61,480 bases of DNA. Source: Virgibacillus_O xinjiangensis. GTDB taxonomy: Bacteria > Bacillota > Bacilli > Bacillales > Amphibacillaceae. Where the stretch lies: contig NZ_JBHRSA010000044.1 in the NCBI RefSeq assembly GCF_042643145.1, positions 1 through 61,480 of the forward strand, read 5' to 3'. This document shows positions 25,396 to 34,137 of this stretch, in pieces. The notes below the pieces were generated by a model. The model did no database searches. It was not told the DNA's origin and saw nothing but the letters and a program-made list of their open reading frames with translations. A program made the position numbers and the translations under genes. Numbering within the stretch: the stretch's first letter is position 1; the number at the start of each line of letters is the position of its first letter.

Positions 25396-25737
25396 CTATC
25401 CCTCCTTCTTTTCTGTTACAACCAGTGTGATATGGCTTGTGCGTTTATTTATTCTGCTTGCACGTCCTTGAGCACGTGGACGGAAACGTTTCAATGTAGC
25501 ACCTTCATTTACAAATGCTTCAGAAATGACCAGGTTATCCGGATCCATCTCATAATTGTGTTCTGCGTTTGCAATAGCGGAGTTAAGCACCTTTTCAACT
25601 ACCGGAGATGCACCGCGTCTTGTGTGGCGCAGGATTGCTACAGCTTCACCAACATTTTTTCCTCGAATTAGATCGACGACTAGACGTACTTTACGAGGAG
25701 CAATGCGAACTGACTTCGCAACGGCTTTAGCTTGCAT
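25396..25737 (-). CDS. rplV: 50S ribosomal protein L22
   Basis: 113 residues; VRIAPRKVRLVVDLIRGK and the tunnel loop FRPRAQGRASRINKRTSHI are intact, so no macrolide-resistance indel is seen. Only 3 nt separate it from rpsC. Confidence 0.98.
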   Translation of the reverse strand: MQAKAVAKSVRIAPRKVRLVVDLIRGKNVGEAVAILRHTRRGASPVVEKVLNSAIANAEHNYEMDPDNLVISEAFVNEGATLKRFRPRAQGRASRINKRTSHITLVVTEKKEG

Positions 25738-25755
25738 ATTGAATGCCTCCTCTCA

Positions 25756-26034
25756 TTAGCGTTTTGTTTTCTTGTCATCGCCAGCGTGTCCTTTGAACGT
25801 ACGGCTTGGCGCGAATTCACCTAATTTATGTCCGACCATGTCTTCTGTAACGTAGACGGGTACGTGTTTACGTCCATCATATACTGCGATTGTATGACCA
25901 ACGAAATTAGGGAAAATAGTTGAACGGCGGGACCAAGTCTTGATTACTTGCTTCTTTTCCGTTTCATTCAAGTTCTCGACTTTTTTCATTAGATGGTCAT
26001 CTACAAAAGGTCCTTTTTTTAAGCTACGACCCAT
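25756..26034 (-). CDS. rpsS: 30S ribosomal protein S19
   Basis: 92 residues, MGRSLKKGPFVDDHLMKK with SRRSTIFPNFVGHTIAVYDG. It works with S13 at the head of the 30S. Confidence 0.98.
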   Translation of the reverse strand: MGRSLKKGPFVDDHLMKKVENLNETEKKQVIKTWSRRSTIFPNFVGHTIAVYDGRKHVPVYVTEDMVGHKLGEFAPSRTFKGHAGDDKKTKR

Positions 26035-26091
26035 GGATAAACCTCCTTCCGCAATTGAGAGACGGGGATGTTATCCCGTCCAAAACTTAAT

Positions 26092-26922
26092 TTATTTTTT
26101 ACGTTTACGAACGATATATTTATCGCTAGGCTTGTTGCGTTTACGTGTTTTGTAACCGAGAGTTGGTTTGCCCCATGGTGACATTGGAGATTTACGTCCG
26201 ATAGGAGCACGGCCTTCACCACCACCATGTGGGTGATCGTTAGGGTTCATTACAGAACCACGTACTGTTGGACGAAGACCTTTCCAGCGAGAGCGTCCAG
26301 CTTTACCTACGCGAACAAGTTCATGCTCAAGGTTTCCGACTTGGCCGACAGTTGCACGGCAAGAAGAAAGTACCAAGCGCACTTCACCAGAAGCTAGGCG
26401 TACAAGAGTGTATTTGTCCTCACGTCCGAGGATTTGAGCTTCAGCTCCAGCAGAACGAGCCAGCTGGCCTCCACGCCCCGGTTTCAGTTCGATGTTGTGG
26501 ATGATTGTACCCACTGGAATGTTAGCCAATGGCAATGCATTCCCCAATTTAATGTCCGCTTCTTCTCCAGAAACGATATCTTGCCCTACCTTCAGTCCTT
26601 TAGGAGCTAAAATGTAGCGCTTTTCACCATCAGCATAGTTGATCAAAGCAATGTTTGCTGAACGGTTTGGATCATACTCAATAGTAGCAACGCGTCCTGG
26701 TATACCGTCTTTATCGCGTTTGAAGTCGATAATACGGTATTGACGCTTATGGCCGCCACCTTGATGACGAACAGTCAATTTCCCTTGGTTGTTACGACCG
26801 CCGCGTTTATGCAGTGGGCTCAACAGGGATTTTTCCGGCTGGTCAGTTGTGATTTCCGCGAAATCAGATGTTGACATATTACGTCGGCCGTTTGATGTTG
26901 GTTTAAACTTCTTAATCGCCAT
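26092..26922 (-). CDS. rplB: 50S ribosomal protein L2
   Basis: 276 residues. The C-terminal block GSVMNPNDHPHGGGEGRAP contains the conserved His of L2 near the peptidyl-transferase centre. Full length, typical start MAIKKFKPTSNGRRNM. Confidence 0.99.
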   Translation of the reverse strand: MAIKKFKPTSNGRRNMSTSDFAEITTDQPEKSLLSPLHKRGGRNNQGKLTVRHQGGGHKRQYRIIDFKRDKDGIPGRVATIEYDPNRSANIALINYADGEKRYILAPKGLKVGQDIVSGEEADIKLGNALPLANIPVGTIIHNIELKPGRGGQLARSAGAEAQILGREDKYTLVRLASGEVRLVLSSCRATVGQVGNLEHELVRVGKAGRSRWKGLRPTVRGSVMNPNDHPHGGGEGRAPIGRKSPMSPWGKPTLGYKTRKRNKPSDKYIVRKRKK

Positions 26923-26951
26923 CTTGTTTTCCCTCCTTCACTTATTTTTGA

Positions 26952-27239
26952 CTAAGCTTCAAAGAATTCCAGTTCTTTGCTGTCTTCAGTAAGCTGTACA
27001 ATTGCTTTTTTGCGATCTGGGCGGTAACCACCGTAACGTCCCATCCGCTTGAATTTACCTTTGACGTTCATCGTGTTGACTTTCTCTACTTTCACATCGA
27101 AGATCAACTCGACTGCATCTTTGATTTCGGTTTTATTGGCTTTTGGATAAACTTCAAATGTGTACTTTTTCTCTGACATCAGATCAGCTGACTGCTCAGT
27201 GATGACAGGGCGCTTTATAATATCACGTGGATCTTTCAT
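26952..27239 (-). CDS. rplW: 50S ribosomal protein L23
   Basis: 95 residues, MKDPRDIIKRPVITEQSADL. It is the docking site for trigger factor and SRP at the exit tunnel. Its start codon overlaps the rplD stop by one base. Confidence 0.98.
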   Translation of the reverse strand: MKDPRDIIKRPVITEQSADLMSEKKYTFEVYPKANKTEIKDAVELIFDVKVEKVNTMNVKGKFKRMGRYGGYRPDRKKAIVQLTEDSKELEFFEA

Positions 27240-27862
27240 TATGCAAGCACCTCCCCTGCTTTTTCAGCTGCATCCTTAGTGACGATCAGCTTGTCATGCG
27301 TAAGCAAGTCAAGTACATTGATTTCTTCTACAGTAAGTACTTTCACTGATTGAAGGTTGTTAGCTGAACGGATTACTGTGTCTTCCTTTTCAGCAGTTAC
27401 GATCAGAGCTTTAGAGTCTACATTAAGTGCATCCAGCATCTTAACGACTTCTTTAGTTTTTGGAGCTTCAATTGCGATATTTTCCAATACTACAAGATTC
27501 TCTTCTTGAACTTTAGAAGATAAAGCAGACTTAAGCGCCAAACGACGTACCTTCTTAGGAAGTTTGTAACTATAGCTGCGTGGTGTTGGTCCGAATACTG
27601 TACCACCACCAACCCATTGTGGAGATCGGATGGAACCCTGACGCGCACGGCCAGTTCCTTTCTGACGCCATGGCTTACGTCCGCCACCGCTAACCTCTGC
27701 ACGGTTTTTTACTGCGTGAGTACCTTGTCTCAAGGAAGCACGCTGCATAACAACAGCCTCATGCAGTACATGTGTGTTTGGTTCTATGCCGAATACGGAG
27801 TCATTCAACTCTACATCTCCAGCTTGTGAACCGTCTTGTTTAAAAAGTGCTACTTTAGGCAT
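27239..27862 (-). CDS. rplD: 50S ribosomal protein L4
   Basis: 207 residues. The tunnel loop region (GGGRKPWRQKGTGRARQGS) is wild type. In enterobacteria L4 also regulates the S10 operon; whether it does here is unknown. Confidence 0.98.
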   Translation of the reverse strand: MPKVALFKQDGSQAGDVELNDSVFGIEPNTHVLHEAVVMQRASLRQGTHAVKNRAEVSGGGRKPWRQKGTGRARQGSIRSPQWVGGGTVFGPTPRSYSYKLPKKVRRLALKSALSSKVQEENLVVLENIAIEAPKTKEVVKMLDALNVDSKALIVTAEKEDTVIRSANNLQSVKVLTVEEINVLDLLTHDKLIVTKDAAEKAGEVLA

Positions 27863-27888
27863 GACATATCCTCCCTTCGTGTATATTA

Positions 27889-28518
27889 TTAGTTAGCCTT
27901 GTTTGCACTCGTGATCTTCACGAATGATTTCTTAGCACCTGGAACGTTTCCTTTGATAAGAAGCAGATTCTTTTCAGTATCCACATTTACAATTTCCAGA
28001 TTTTCGATGGTAACCTGGTTGCCGCCCATTTGACCTGGAAGTGGTCTACCCTTGAATACTCTCATCGGGTCAATAGAACCCAAAGCACCTGGGCTTCTGT
28101 GGAAATGGGAACCGTGGGAAGATGGCCCGCGTTGTTGATTGTGACGTTTGATAGAGCCTTGGAAACCTTTCCCTTTGGTAGTACCAGTTACATCAATTTT
28201 ATCTCCAGCCTCGAAAACGTCTACTCCGACTTCTTGGCCGACTTCATACGCATCAATGTCTGCGTTACGGATTTCACGAACGTAGCGCTTAGGGCTAGTG
28301 CTCGCTTTTTCAGCATGACCTTTAGCCGCTTTGTTTGTGCGAGATTCTTTGACGTCAGCAAAGCCTAGTTGCAATGCTTTATACCCATCGTTTTCTTCTG
28401 TTCTCTTCTGTAAAACTACGTTTGGCTCAGCTTGGATAACTGTTACAGGGATTAATTCGCCAGTTTCAGAAAAAAGCTGAGTCATGCCGATTTTACGACC
28501 TAAGATTCCTTTCGTCAT
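27889..28518 (-). CDS. rplC: 50S ribosomal protein L3
   Basis: 209 residues, MTKGILGRKIGMTQLFSETG with the central HRSPGALGSIDPMRVFKG loop that approaches the peptidyl-transferase centre. Confidence 0.98.
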   Translation of the reverse strand: MTKGILGRKIGMTQLFSETGELIPVTVIQAEPNVVLQKRTEENDGYKALQLGFADVKESRTNKAAKGHAEKASTSPKRYVREIRNADIDAYEVGQEVGVDVFEAGDKIDVTGTTKGKGFQGSIKRHNQQRGPSSHGSHFHRSPGALGSIDPMRVFKGRPLPGQMGGNQVTIENLEIVNVDTEKNLLLIKGNVPGAKKSFVKITSANKAN

Positions 28519-28548
28519 CCGTTACACCTCCTATAATTAACCTAAAGA

Positions 28549-28857
28549 TTATAATTTAATTTCAATATCCACACCGGATGGAAGATCAAGACGCATAAGC
28601 GAATCAACCGTCTGTGGTGTTGGATTAACAATATCGATCAAACGTTTATGTGTACGCATCTCGAATTGTTCACGTGCATCTTTGTATTTGTGCACGGCAC
28701 GCAATACTGTGTAGACAGACCTTTCGGTCGGCAAAGGAATTGGTCCAGATACTTTGGATCCAGCTCTTTTTGCAGTGTCTACAATTTTTTCAGCAGATTG
28801 ATCCAATACTTGGTGATCATATGCTTTCAAACGGATTCTGATTTTCTCTTTTGCCAT
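28549..28857 (-). CDS. rpsJ: 30S ribosomal protein S10 (NusE)
   Basis: 102 residues from MAKEKIRIRLKAYDHQ, with GGAGGG upstream; the longer in-frame extension covers leader sequence. First gene of the S10-spc-alpha cluster. S10 also acts as NusE, binding NusB on boxA during rRNA antitermination, relevant to the rRNA leader at the left end. Confidence 0.98.
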   Translation of the reverse strand: MAKEKIRIRLKAYDHQVLDQSAEKIVDTAKRAGSKVSGPIPLPTERSVYTVLRAVHKYKDAREQFEMRTHKRLIDIVNPTPQTVDSLMRLDLPSGVDIEIKL

Positions 28858-28985
28858 TATTTTCCCTCCTTTTTCGCCCATATTGTTACAGACATACTCC
28901 ACGGAAATTCCTTAACACTCCCGCCATGGCAAAGGGGCCGGGTGTGCCAACAACCTTCCGTTTCATCGCCTTAAATGACCAACAT
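28858..28985 (-). ncRNA. structured 5' leader of the S10 cluster
   Basis: Between the proximal promoter and rpsJ lies a GC-rich leader containing ACACCCGGCCCCTTTGCCA and nearby self-complementary TGGCA/TGCCA. I recall a similar segment upstream of rpsJ in other Bacillus species. It could be a regulatory leader, but the ligand and mechanism are unknown to me. Confidence 0.4.
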
Positions 28986-28989
28986 TCAT

Positions 28990-29018
28990 ATTATATAAGA
29001 AAATGGTGGTCAGTGCAA
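28990..29018 (-). promoter_or_regulatory. proximal promoter of the S10 cluster
   Basis: On the minus strand TTGCAC (29013-29018), 17 nt, TATAAT (28990-28995). Two promoters for this cluster are known in B. subtilis, matching this element and the one upstream. Confidence 0.82.
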
Positions 29019-29057
29019 CCTTTATTTATATAATCCTAACGAATCGCACATCAATGT

Positions 29058-29086
29058 ATTATACAGACATTAACCCTCTATTTCAA
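29058..29086 (-). promoter_or_regulatory. distal promoter of the S10 cluster
   Basis: On the minus strand TTGAAA (29081-29086), 17 nt, TATAAT (29058-29063). It lies between the tuf terminator and the proximal promoter, so the cluster starts from tandem promoters. Confidence 0.85.
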
Positions 29087-29167
29087 GGGTTCGCGAAACT
29101 TTTTTACTAAGAGGGTGAGTCTATATCAAAATTGACGATGATGCCTTCCACACCATCCATAGACATA

Positions 29168-29202
29168 ACAAAAAGGACAGCGCAGCACGCTGTCCGTTTT
29201 GT
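29168..29202 (-). terminator. terminator of tuf
   Basis: Stem GGACAGCG and CGCTGTCC flanked by A and T runs, 11 nt beyond the tuf stop. It separates the str operon from the S10 cluster. Confidence 0.92.
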
Positions 29203-29213
29203 TATTAGCAAGT

Positions 29214-30404
<1,191 letters not shown>

Positions 30405-30496
30405 TTATAGTTCCTCCTTTAATTAAATGAAAGTTTTTAGCATTTATATACAGCCAAGAAAATAGAATGGTCATAATCTCTCAGCCTTTACTAAAA

Positions 30497-30525
30497 GTTA
30501 TACTTTAGATTGAAGAAAAAATCAA
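30497..30525 (-). promoter_or_regulatory. promoter of tuf
   Basis: On the minus strand TTGATT (30520-30525, touching the fusA stop codon), 17 nt, TATAAC (30497-30502). It would let tuf be expressed above the rest of the str operon. Confidence 0.7.
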
Positions 30526-32604
30526 TTATTCACCAGCGTTTTTCTTGATAATTTCTTCAGCAATGCTCTTCGGCACTTCTTCATAGTGGTCGAAGGTCAT
30601 TGTATAAGTTCCGCGGCCCTGTGTATTGGAGCGCAAAGCAGTTGCATAACCGAACATTTCAGACAATGGGACAAATGCATTGACTAGCTGTTGCTGTCCA
30701 CGGGAATCCATACCTTCCACACGTCCACGACGGGAGGTTACGTCACCCATGATGTCACCCATATACTCCTCAGGAATGACAATCTCCACTTTTACGACAG
30801 GCTCGAGGATTACCGGTTGGGTCTTAGCTTTAGCAGCCTTCAACGCCATGGAACCAGCAACTTTAAATGCCATCTCGTTGGAGTCAACGTCATGGTAGCT
30901 TCCATCATACAATGTAGCTTTAAAATCAATCAGAGGATATCCTGCAAGAATACCATTCTCTGCAGACTCTTTGATTCCTGCTTCGACAGATGGAATATAT
31001 TCACGCGGTACAACCCCACCAACGATTTTATTTTCAAATTCAAAGCCGGCGCCTTCTTCGTTTGGTTCAAATTTGACCCAAACGTGACCATACTGTCCAC
31101 GACCACCGGACTGACGTACGAACTTACCTTCAACTTCAGCAGAAGTACGGATGGTCTCACGATAAGCAACCATTGGAGCGCCAACATTTGCTTCTACTTT
31201 GAATTCACGCTTCAGACGGTCCACGATGATGTCAAGGTGAAGTTCACCCATTCCGGAGATGATTGTCTGGCCAGTTTCCACGTCCGTCTCTGTCTTGAAA
31301 GTCGGATCCTCTTCAGCCAACTTGCCAAGAGCAATAGCCATTTTATCCTGGTCGGCCTTTGTCTTAGGCTCGATAGCTACAGAGATTACCGGTTCAGGGA
31401 AATCCATGGATTCAAGGATGACCAAGTCTTTTTCATGACACAATGTATCACCGGTTGAGGTATCTTTCAAACCAACTGCAGCGGCAATTTCACCACTGTA
31501 TACAGTGGAGATCTCTTCACGTGAGTTAGCATGCATCTGCAGGATTCGCCCTACACGTTCACGCTTATCCTTCACAGAGTTTCTGATATAAGAACCAGAA
31601 TCAAGTGTACCGGAATAAACACGGAAGAATGTAAGTTTACCAACATATGGGTCAGTCATAACTTTGAATGCCAATGCAGAGAAAGGTGCATCATCACTGG
31701 ATGGGCGAGTTACTTTCTCTTCAGAGCCAGGTATAATACCTTCGATAGGTGGTACATCGGTCGGAGCTGGAAGATAATCAAGGACACCATCCAACACCAG
31801 CTGAACGCCTTTGTTTTTGAAGGCGGAGCCGCAGAATACAGGGTAGAATTCTACGTTCAGGGTAGCTTGACGGATTACATTTTTCAGTTCTTCGTTGGAG
31901 ACTTCCTCCCCTTCGAGGAACTTCATCATCAAGTCTTCATCAAGTTCAGAAACTGCTTCAACCAGGCTTGCGCGAAGTTCTTCTGCTTTTTCCTTGTATT
32001 CAGCGGGAATCTCACGAGCCTCTGCGCGTGTTCCAAGATCATCTTCATAATAGTAGGCTTCCATGGTAACAAGGTCGATGATTCCTTCGAATTCATCTTC
32101 AGCACCGATAGGAAGTTGGACCGGATGGGCATTAGCACCAAGTCGGTCTTGCAGAGTTCCAGTGGAATACTCGAAATCCGCACCTACTTTATCCATCTTA
32201 TTGATAAACACGATACGCGGCACACCATATGTGGTAGCCTGGCGCCAAACGGTTTCTGTTTGAGGCTCAACACCTGATTGGGCATCAAGAACTGTTACAG
32301 CACCATCCAACACTCTGAGGGAACGTTCAACTTCAACTGTGAAGTCTACGTGTCCTGGTGTGTCGATAATGTTTACACGGTGGCCCTTCCACTGAGCAGT
32401 GGTTGCTGCGGAAGTAATCGTGATTCCGCGCTCTTGTTCCTGCTCCATCCAGTCCATCTGAGAAGCACCTTCGTGGGTTTCACCGATTTTGTGAATACGT
32501 CCTGTGTAGAAAAGAATACGCTCGGTAGTGGTGGTCTTACCTGCATCAATGTGTGCCATAATACCAATATTACGCGTCTTTTCCAAGGAGAACTCTCTAG
32601 CCAT
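30526..32604 (-). CDS. fusA: elongation factor G
   Basis: 692 residues. G-domain motifs AHIDAGKTTTTERIL, DTPGHVDF and NKMD, effector region RGITITSAATTA, and domains III-V are complete. It drives translocation and, with RRF, ribosome recycling. No fusidic-acid-type change can be judged by eye. Confidence 0.99.
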   Translation of the reverse strand: MAREFSLEKTRNIGIMAHIDAGKTTTTERILFYTGRIHKIGETHEGASQMDWMEQEQERGITITSAATTAQWKGHRVNIIDTPGHVDFTVEVERSLRVLDGAVTVLDAQSGVEPQTETVWRQATTYGVPRIVFINKMDKVGADFEYSTGTLQDRLGANAHPVQLPIGAEDEFEGIIDLVTMEAYYYEDDLGTRAEAREIPAEYKEKAEELRASLVEAVSELDEDLMMKFLEGEEVSNEELKNVIRQATLNVEFYPVFCGSAFKNKGVQLVLDGVLDYLPAPTDVPPIEGIIPGSEEKVTRPSSDDAPFSALAFKVMTDPYVGKLTFFRVYSGTLDSGSYIRNSVKDKRERVGRILQMHANSREEISTVYSGEIAAAVGLKDTSTGDTLCHEKDLVILESMDFPEPVISVAIEPKTKADQDKMAIALGKLAEEDPTFKTETDVETGQTIISGMGELHLDIIVDRLKREFKVEANVGAPMVAYRETIRTSAEVEGKFVRQSGGRGQYGHVWVKFEPNEEGAGFEFENKIVGGVVPREYIPSVEAGIKESAENGILAGYPLIDFKATLYDGSYHDVDSNEMAFKVAGSMALKAAKAKTQPVILEPVVKVEIVIPEEYMGDIMGDVTSRRGRVEGMDSRGQQQLVNAFVPLSEMFGYATALRSNTQGRGTYTMTFDHYEEVPKSIAEEIIKKNAGE

Positions 32605-32646
32605 GTATTCTTCTCCCTTCTCTTGAAAGCTTTTAATTTGGTAGTA

Positions 32647-33117
32647 TTACCAGCGGTAGTGAGCAAATGCTTTGTTAGCTTCAGCCATTTTATGCATTTC
32701 TTCACGTTTCTTCACTGCAGCCCCAGTGTTGTTGGAAGCATCCAGGATTTCGTTTGCTAGGCGCTCTTCCATCGTTTTCTCTCCGCGAAGACGGGAGTAG
32801 TTGACGATGTAGCGTAGTCCTAAAGCCTGGCGGCGCTCAGGGCGAACCTCCATTGGTACTTGATAGTTTGAACCACCAACACGGCGGGCTCTAACTTCGA
32901 GTACTGGCATAACGTTTTTCATCGCCTGTTCAAATACTTCCATTGCATTTTGACCGCTTCTTTCAGCTACAAGATCGAATGCATTATAAAGAATTTTTTG
33001 GGCTTTACCGCGTTTTCCATCAATCATGATTTGGTTGATTAAACGGGTAACTAACTTTGACTTATATAGTGGATCTGGCAAGACATCGCGTTTAGGTACT
33101 GGTCCTTTACGTGGCAT
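32647..33117 (-). CDS. rpsG: 30S ribosomal protein S7
   Basis: 156 residues, MPRKGPVPKRDVLPDPLY. A primary assembly protein of the 30S head. It lies between rpsL and fusA in str operon order. Confidence 0.98.
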   Translation of the reverse strand: MPRKGPVPKRDVLPDPLYKSKLVTRLINQIMIDGKRGKAQKILYNAFDLVAERSGQNAMEVFEQAMKNVMPVLEVRARRVGGSNYQVPMEVRPERRQALGLRYIVNYSRLRGEKTMEERLANEILDASNNTGAAVKKREEMHKMAEANKAFAHYRW

Positions 33118-33155
33118 ATGTCCCCCTCCTTTCCTGTTTGTTTTCGTTTGACATC

Positions 33156-33569
33156 TTATTTCTTAGGTCGTTTTGTCCCGTACTTGGAACGGCCTTGTGC
33201 ACGACCTTCTACTCCTGCTGTGTCAAGTGCACCACGTACAATATGGTAACGTACACCAGGAAGGTCTTTTACACGTCCTCCGCGCAGAAGAACAACACTA
33301 TGCTCCTGAAGATTGTGGCCAATCCCTGGGATGTATGCAGTTACTTCCATGTTATTGGAAAGACGCACACGAGCATATTTACGAAGAGCCGAGTTCGGTT
33401 TCTTCGGTGTCAGTGTACCCACACGAGTACAAACTCCGCGTTTTTGAGGAGAGTTTTGGTTGGTGAACTTTTTCTTGAAGCTGTTGTACCCTCTGTTGAG
33501 TGCTGGGGAGTCAGACTTCTTCGGCTTGCTCACACGACCTTTACGTACTAGCTGATTAATTGTAGGCAT
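33156..33569 (-). CDS. rpsL: 30S ribosomal protein S12
   Basis: 137 residues. The decoding-site loop reads TLTPKKPNSALRK and the second reads DLPGVRYHIVRG, both with wild-type Lys/Pro, so no streptomycin-resistance substitution is seen. AGGAGG precedes the ATG. Confidence 0.98.
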   Translation of the reverse strand: MPTINQLVRKGRVSKPKKSDSPALNRGYNSFKKKFTNQNSPQKRGVCTRVGTLTPKKPNSALRKYARVRLSNNMEVTAYIPGIGHNLQEHSVVLLRGGRVKDLPGVRYHIVRGALDTAGVEGRAQGRSKYGTKRPKK

Positions 33570-33711
33570 TTATGTTTCCTCCTTTCTTAACATAAGTTCG
33601 GTTTACTCTGAAACCTAGCACCACCCGCCAATTGTGGCTTTTGTAATCCCACATGTCCAGGTGGTTCATCTTTTGGCAAAAACAAAGCTTTCGCGGGAAA
33701 TCCCGCCAAAA

Positions 33712-33966
33712 CTAGGATTGTTTTATTGCTGCTGTAGATGCGCCAACCTCTATGCCGCAAGCAGCTCCAAGCTCATTCATTGAATCAACCCGATCGCATG
33801 GTATATTCAATTCTTTGGCTAAACTTGCAACTTTTTGTGTTATTTTTGGATCAGCATCGTCAGCAATAATCACTTCACTTATTTCGCCATTTTTCATAGC
33901 TTTGAGTGTTTGCTTCGTTCCAATAATCACACGTGATTGAACTTGCGTTACTTTTTCATAAGACAT
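33712..33966 (-). CDS. rplGB: L7Ae-family ribosomal protein (YbxF/RplGB)
   Basis: 84 residues from MSYEKVTQVQSRVIIGTKQT, matching the L7Ae-like YbxF that binds kink-turn RNA and is encoded between rpoC and rpsL in Bacillus. VIIADDADPKIT and CGIEVGASTAAI are conserved family blocks. The longer upstream frame runs into the promoter and is rejected as coding. A strong promoter lies just upstream. Confidence 0.93.
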   Translation of the reverse strand: MSYEKVTQVQSRVIIGTKQTLKAMKNGEISEVIIADDADPKITQKVASLAKELNIPCDRVDSMNELGAACGIEVGASTAAIKQS

Positions 33967-34013
33967 ATCCGTATATCCTCCAAAGCAACAAGCATATCGG
34001 AAGCACCTAGGAT

Positions 34014-34042
34014 AGTTTATCACTCACCCAATGGCGTGTCAA
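34014..34042 (-). promoter_or_regulatory. promoter of rplGB and the str operon
   Basis: On the minus strand TTGACA (34037-34042), 17 nt, TAAACT (34014-34019), a near-consensus sigma-A promoter between rpoC and rplGB. It would drive rplGB-rpsL-rpsG-fusA. Confidence 0.87.
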
Positions 34043-34101
34043 CATAAAATAGATTTTTTATGCTTCCTGATTCAACACTTGTTTCCTCATGTAAATAAGC
34101 G

Positions 34102-34137
34102 GACGGGGTTCCGGATAGACCGGAACCTCCATTCCGT
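34102..34137 (-). terminator. hairpin at the end of rpoC
   Basis: Perfect GGTTCCGG and CCGGAACC stem, extended by an outer CGGA/TCCG pair, starting at the rpoC stop codon. The following T run is poor, so it may be a partial terminator or a 3'-end stabiliser. Confidence 0.55.

Noticed and set aside
30691..31458. Long open frames opposite fusA, rpoB, rpoC and clpC
   Set aside because: They are mirror frames of conserved genes, have no ribosome binding sites, and their products resemble no family.
33680..33712. GCGGGA/TCCCGC hairpin after rplGB
   Set aside because: Short stem with the T tract displaced; not enough to call a terminator inside the str operon.
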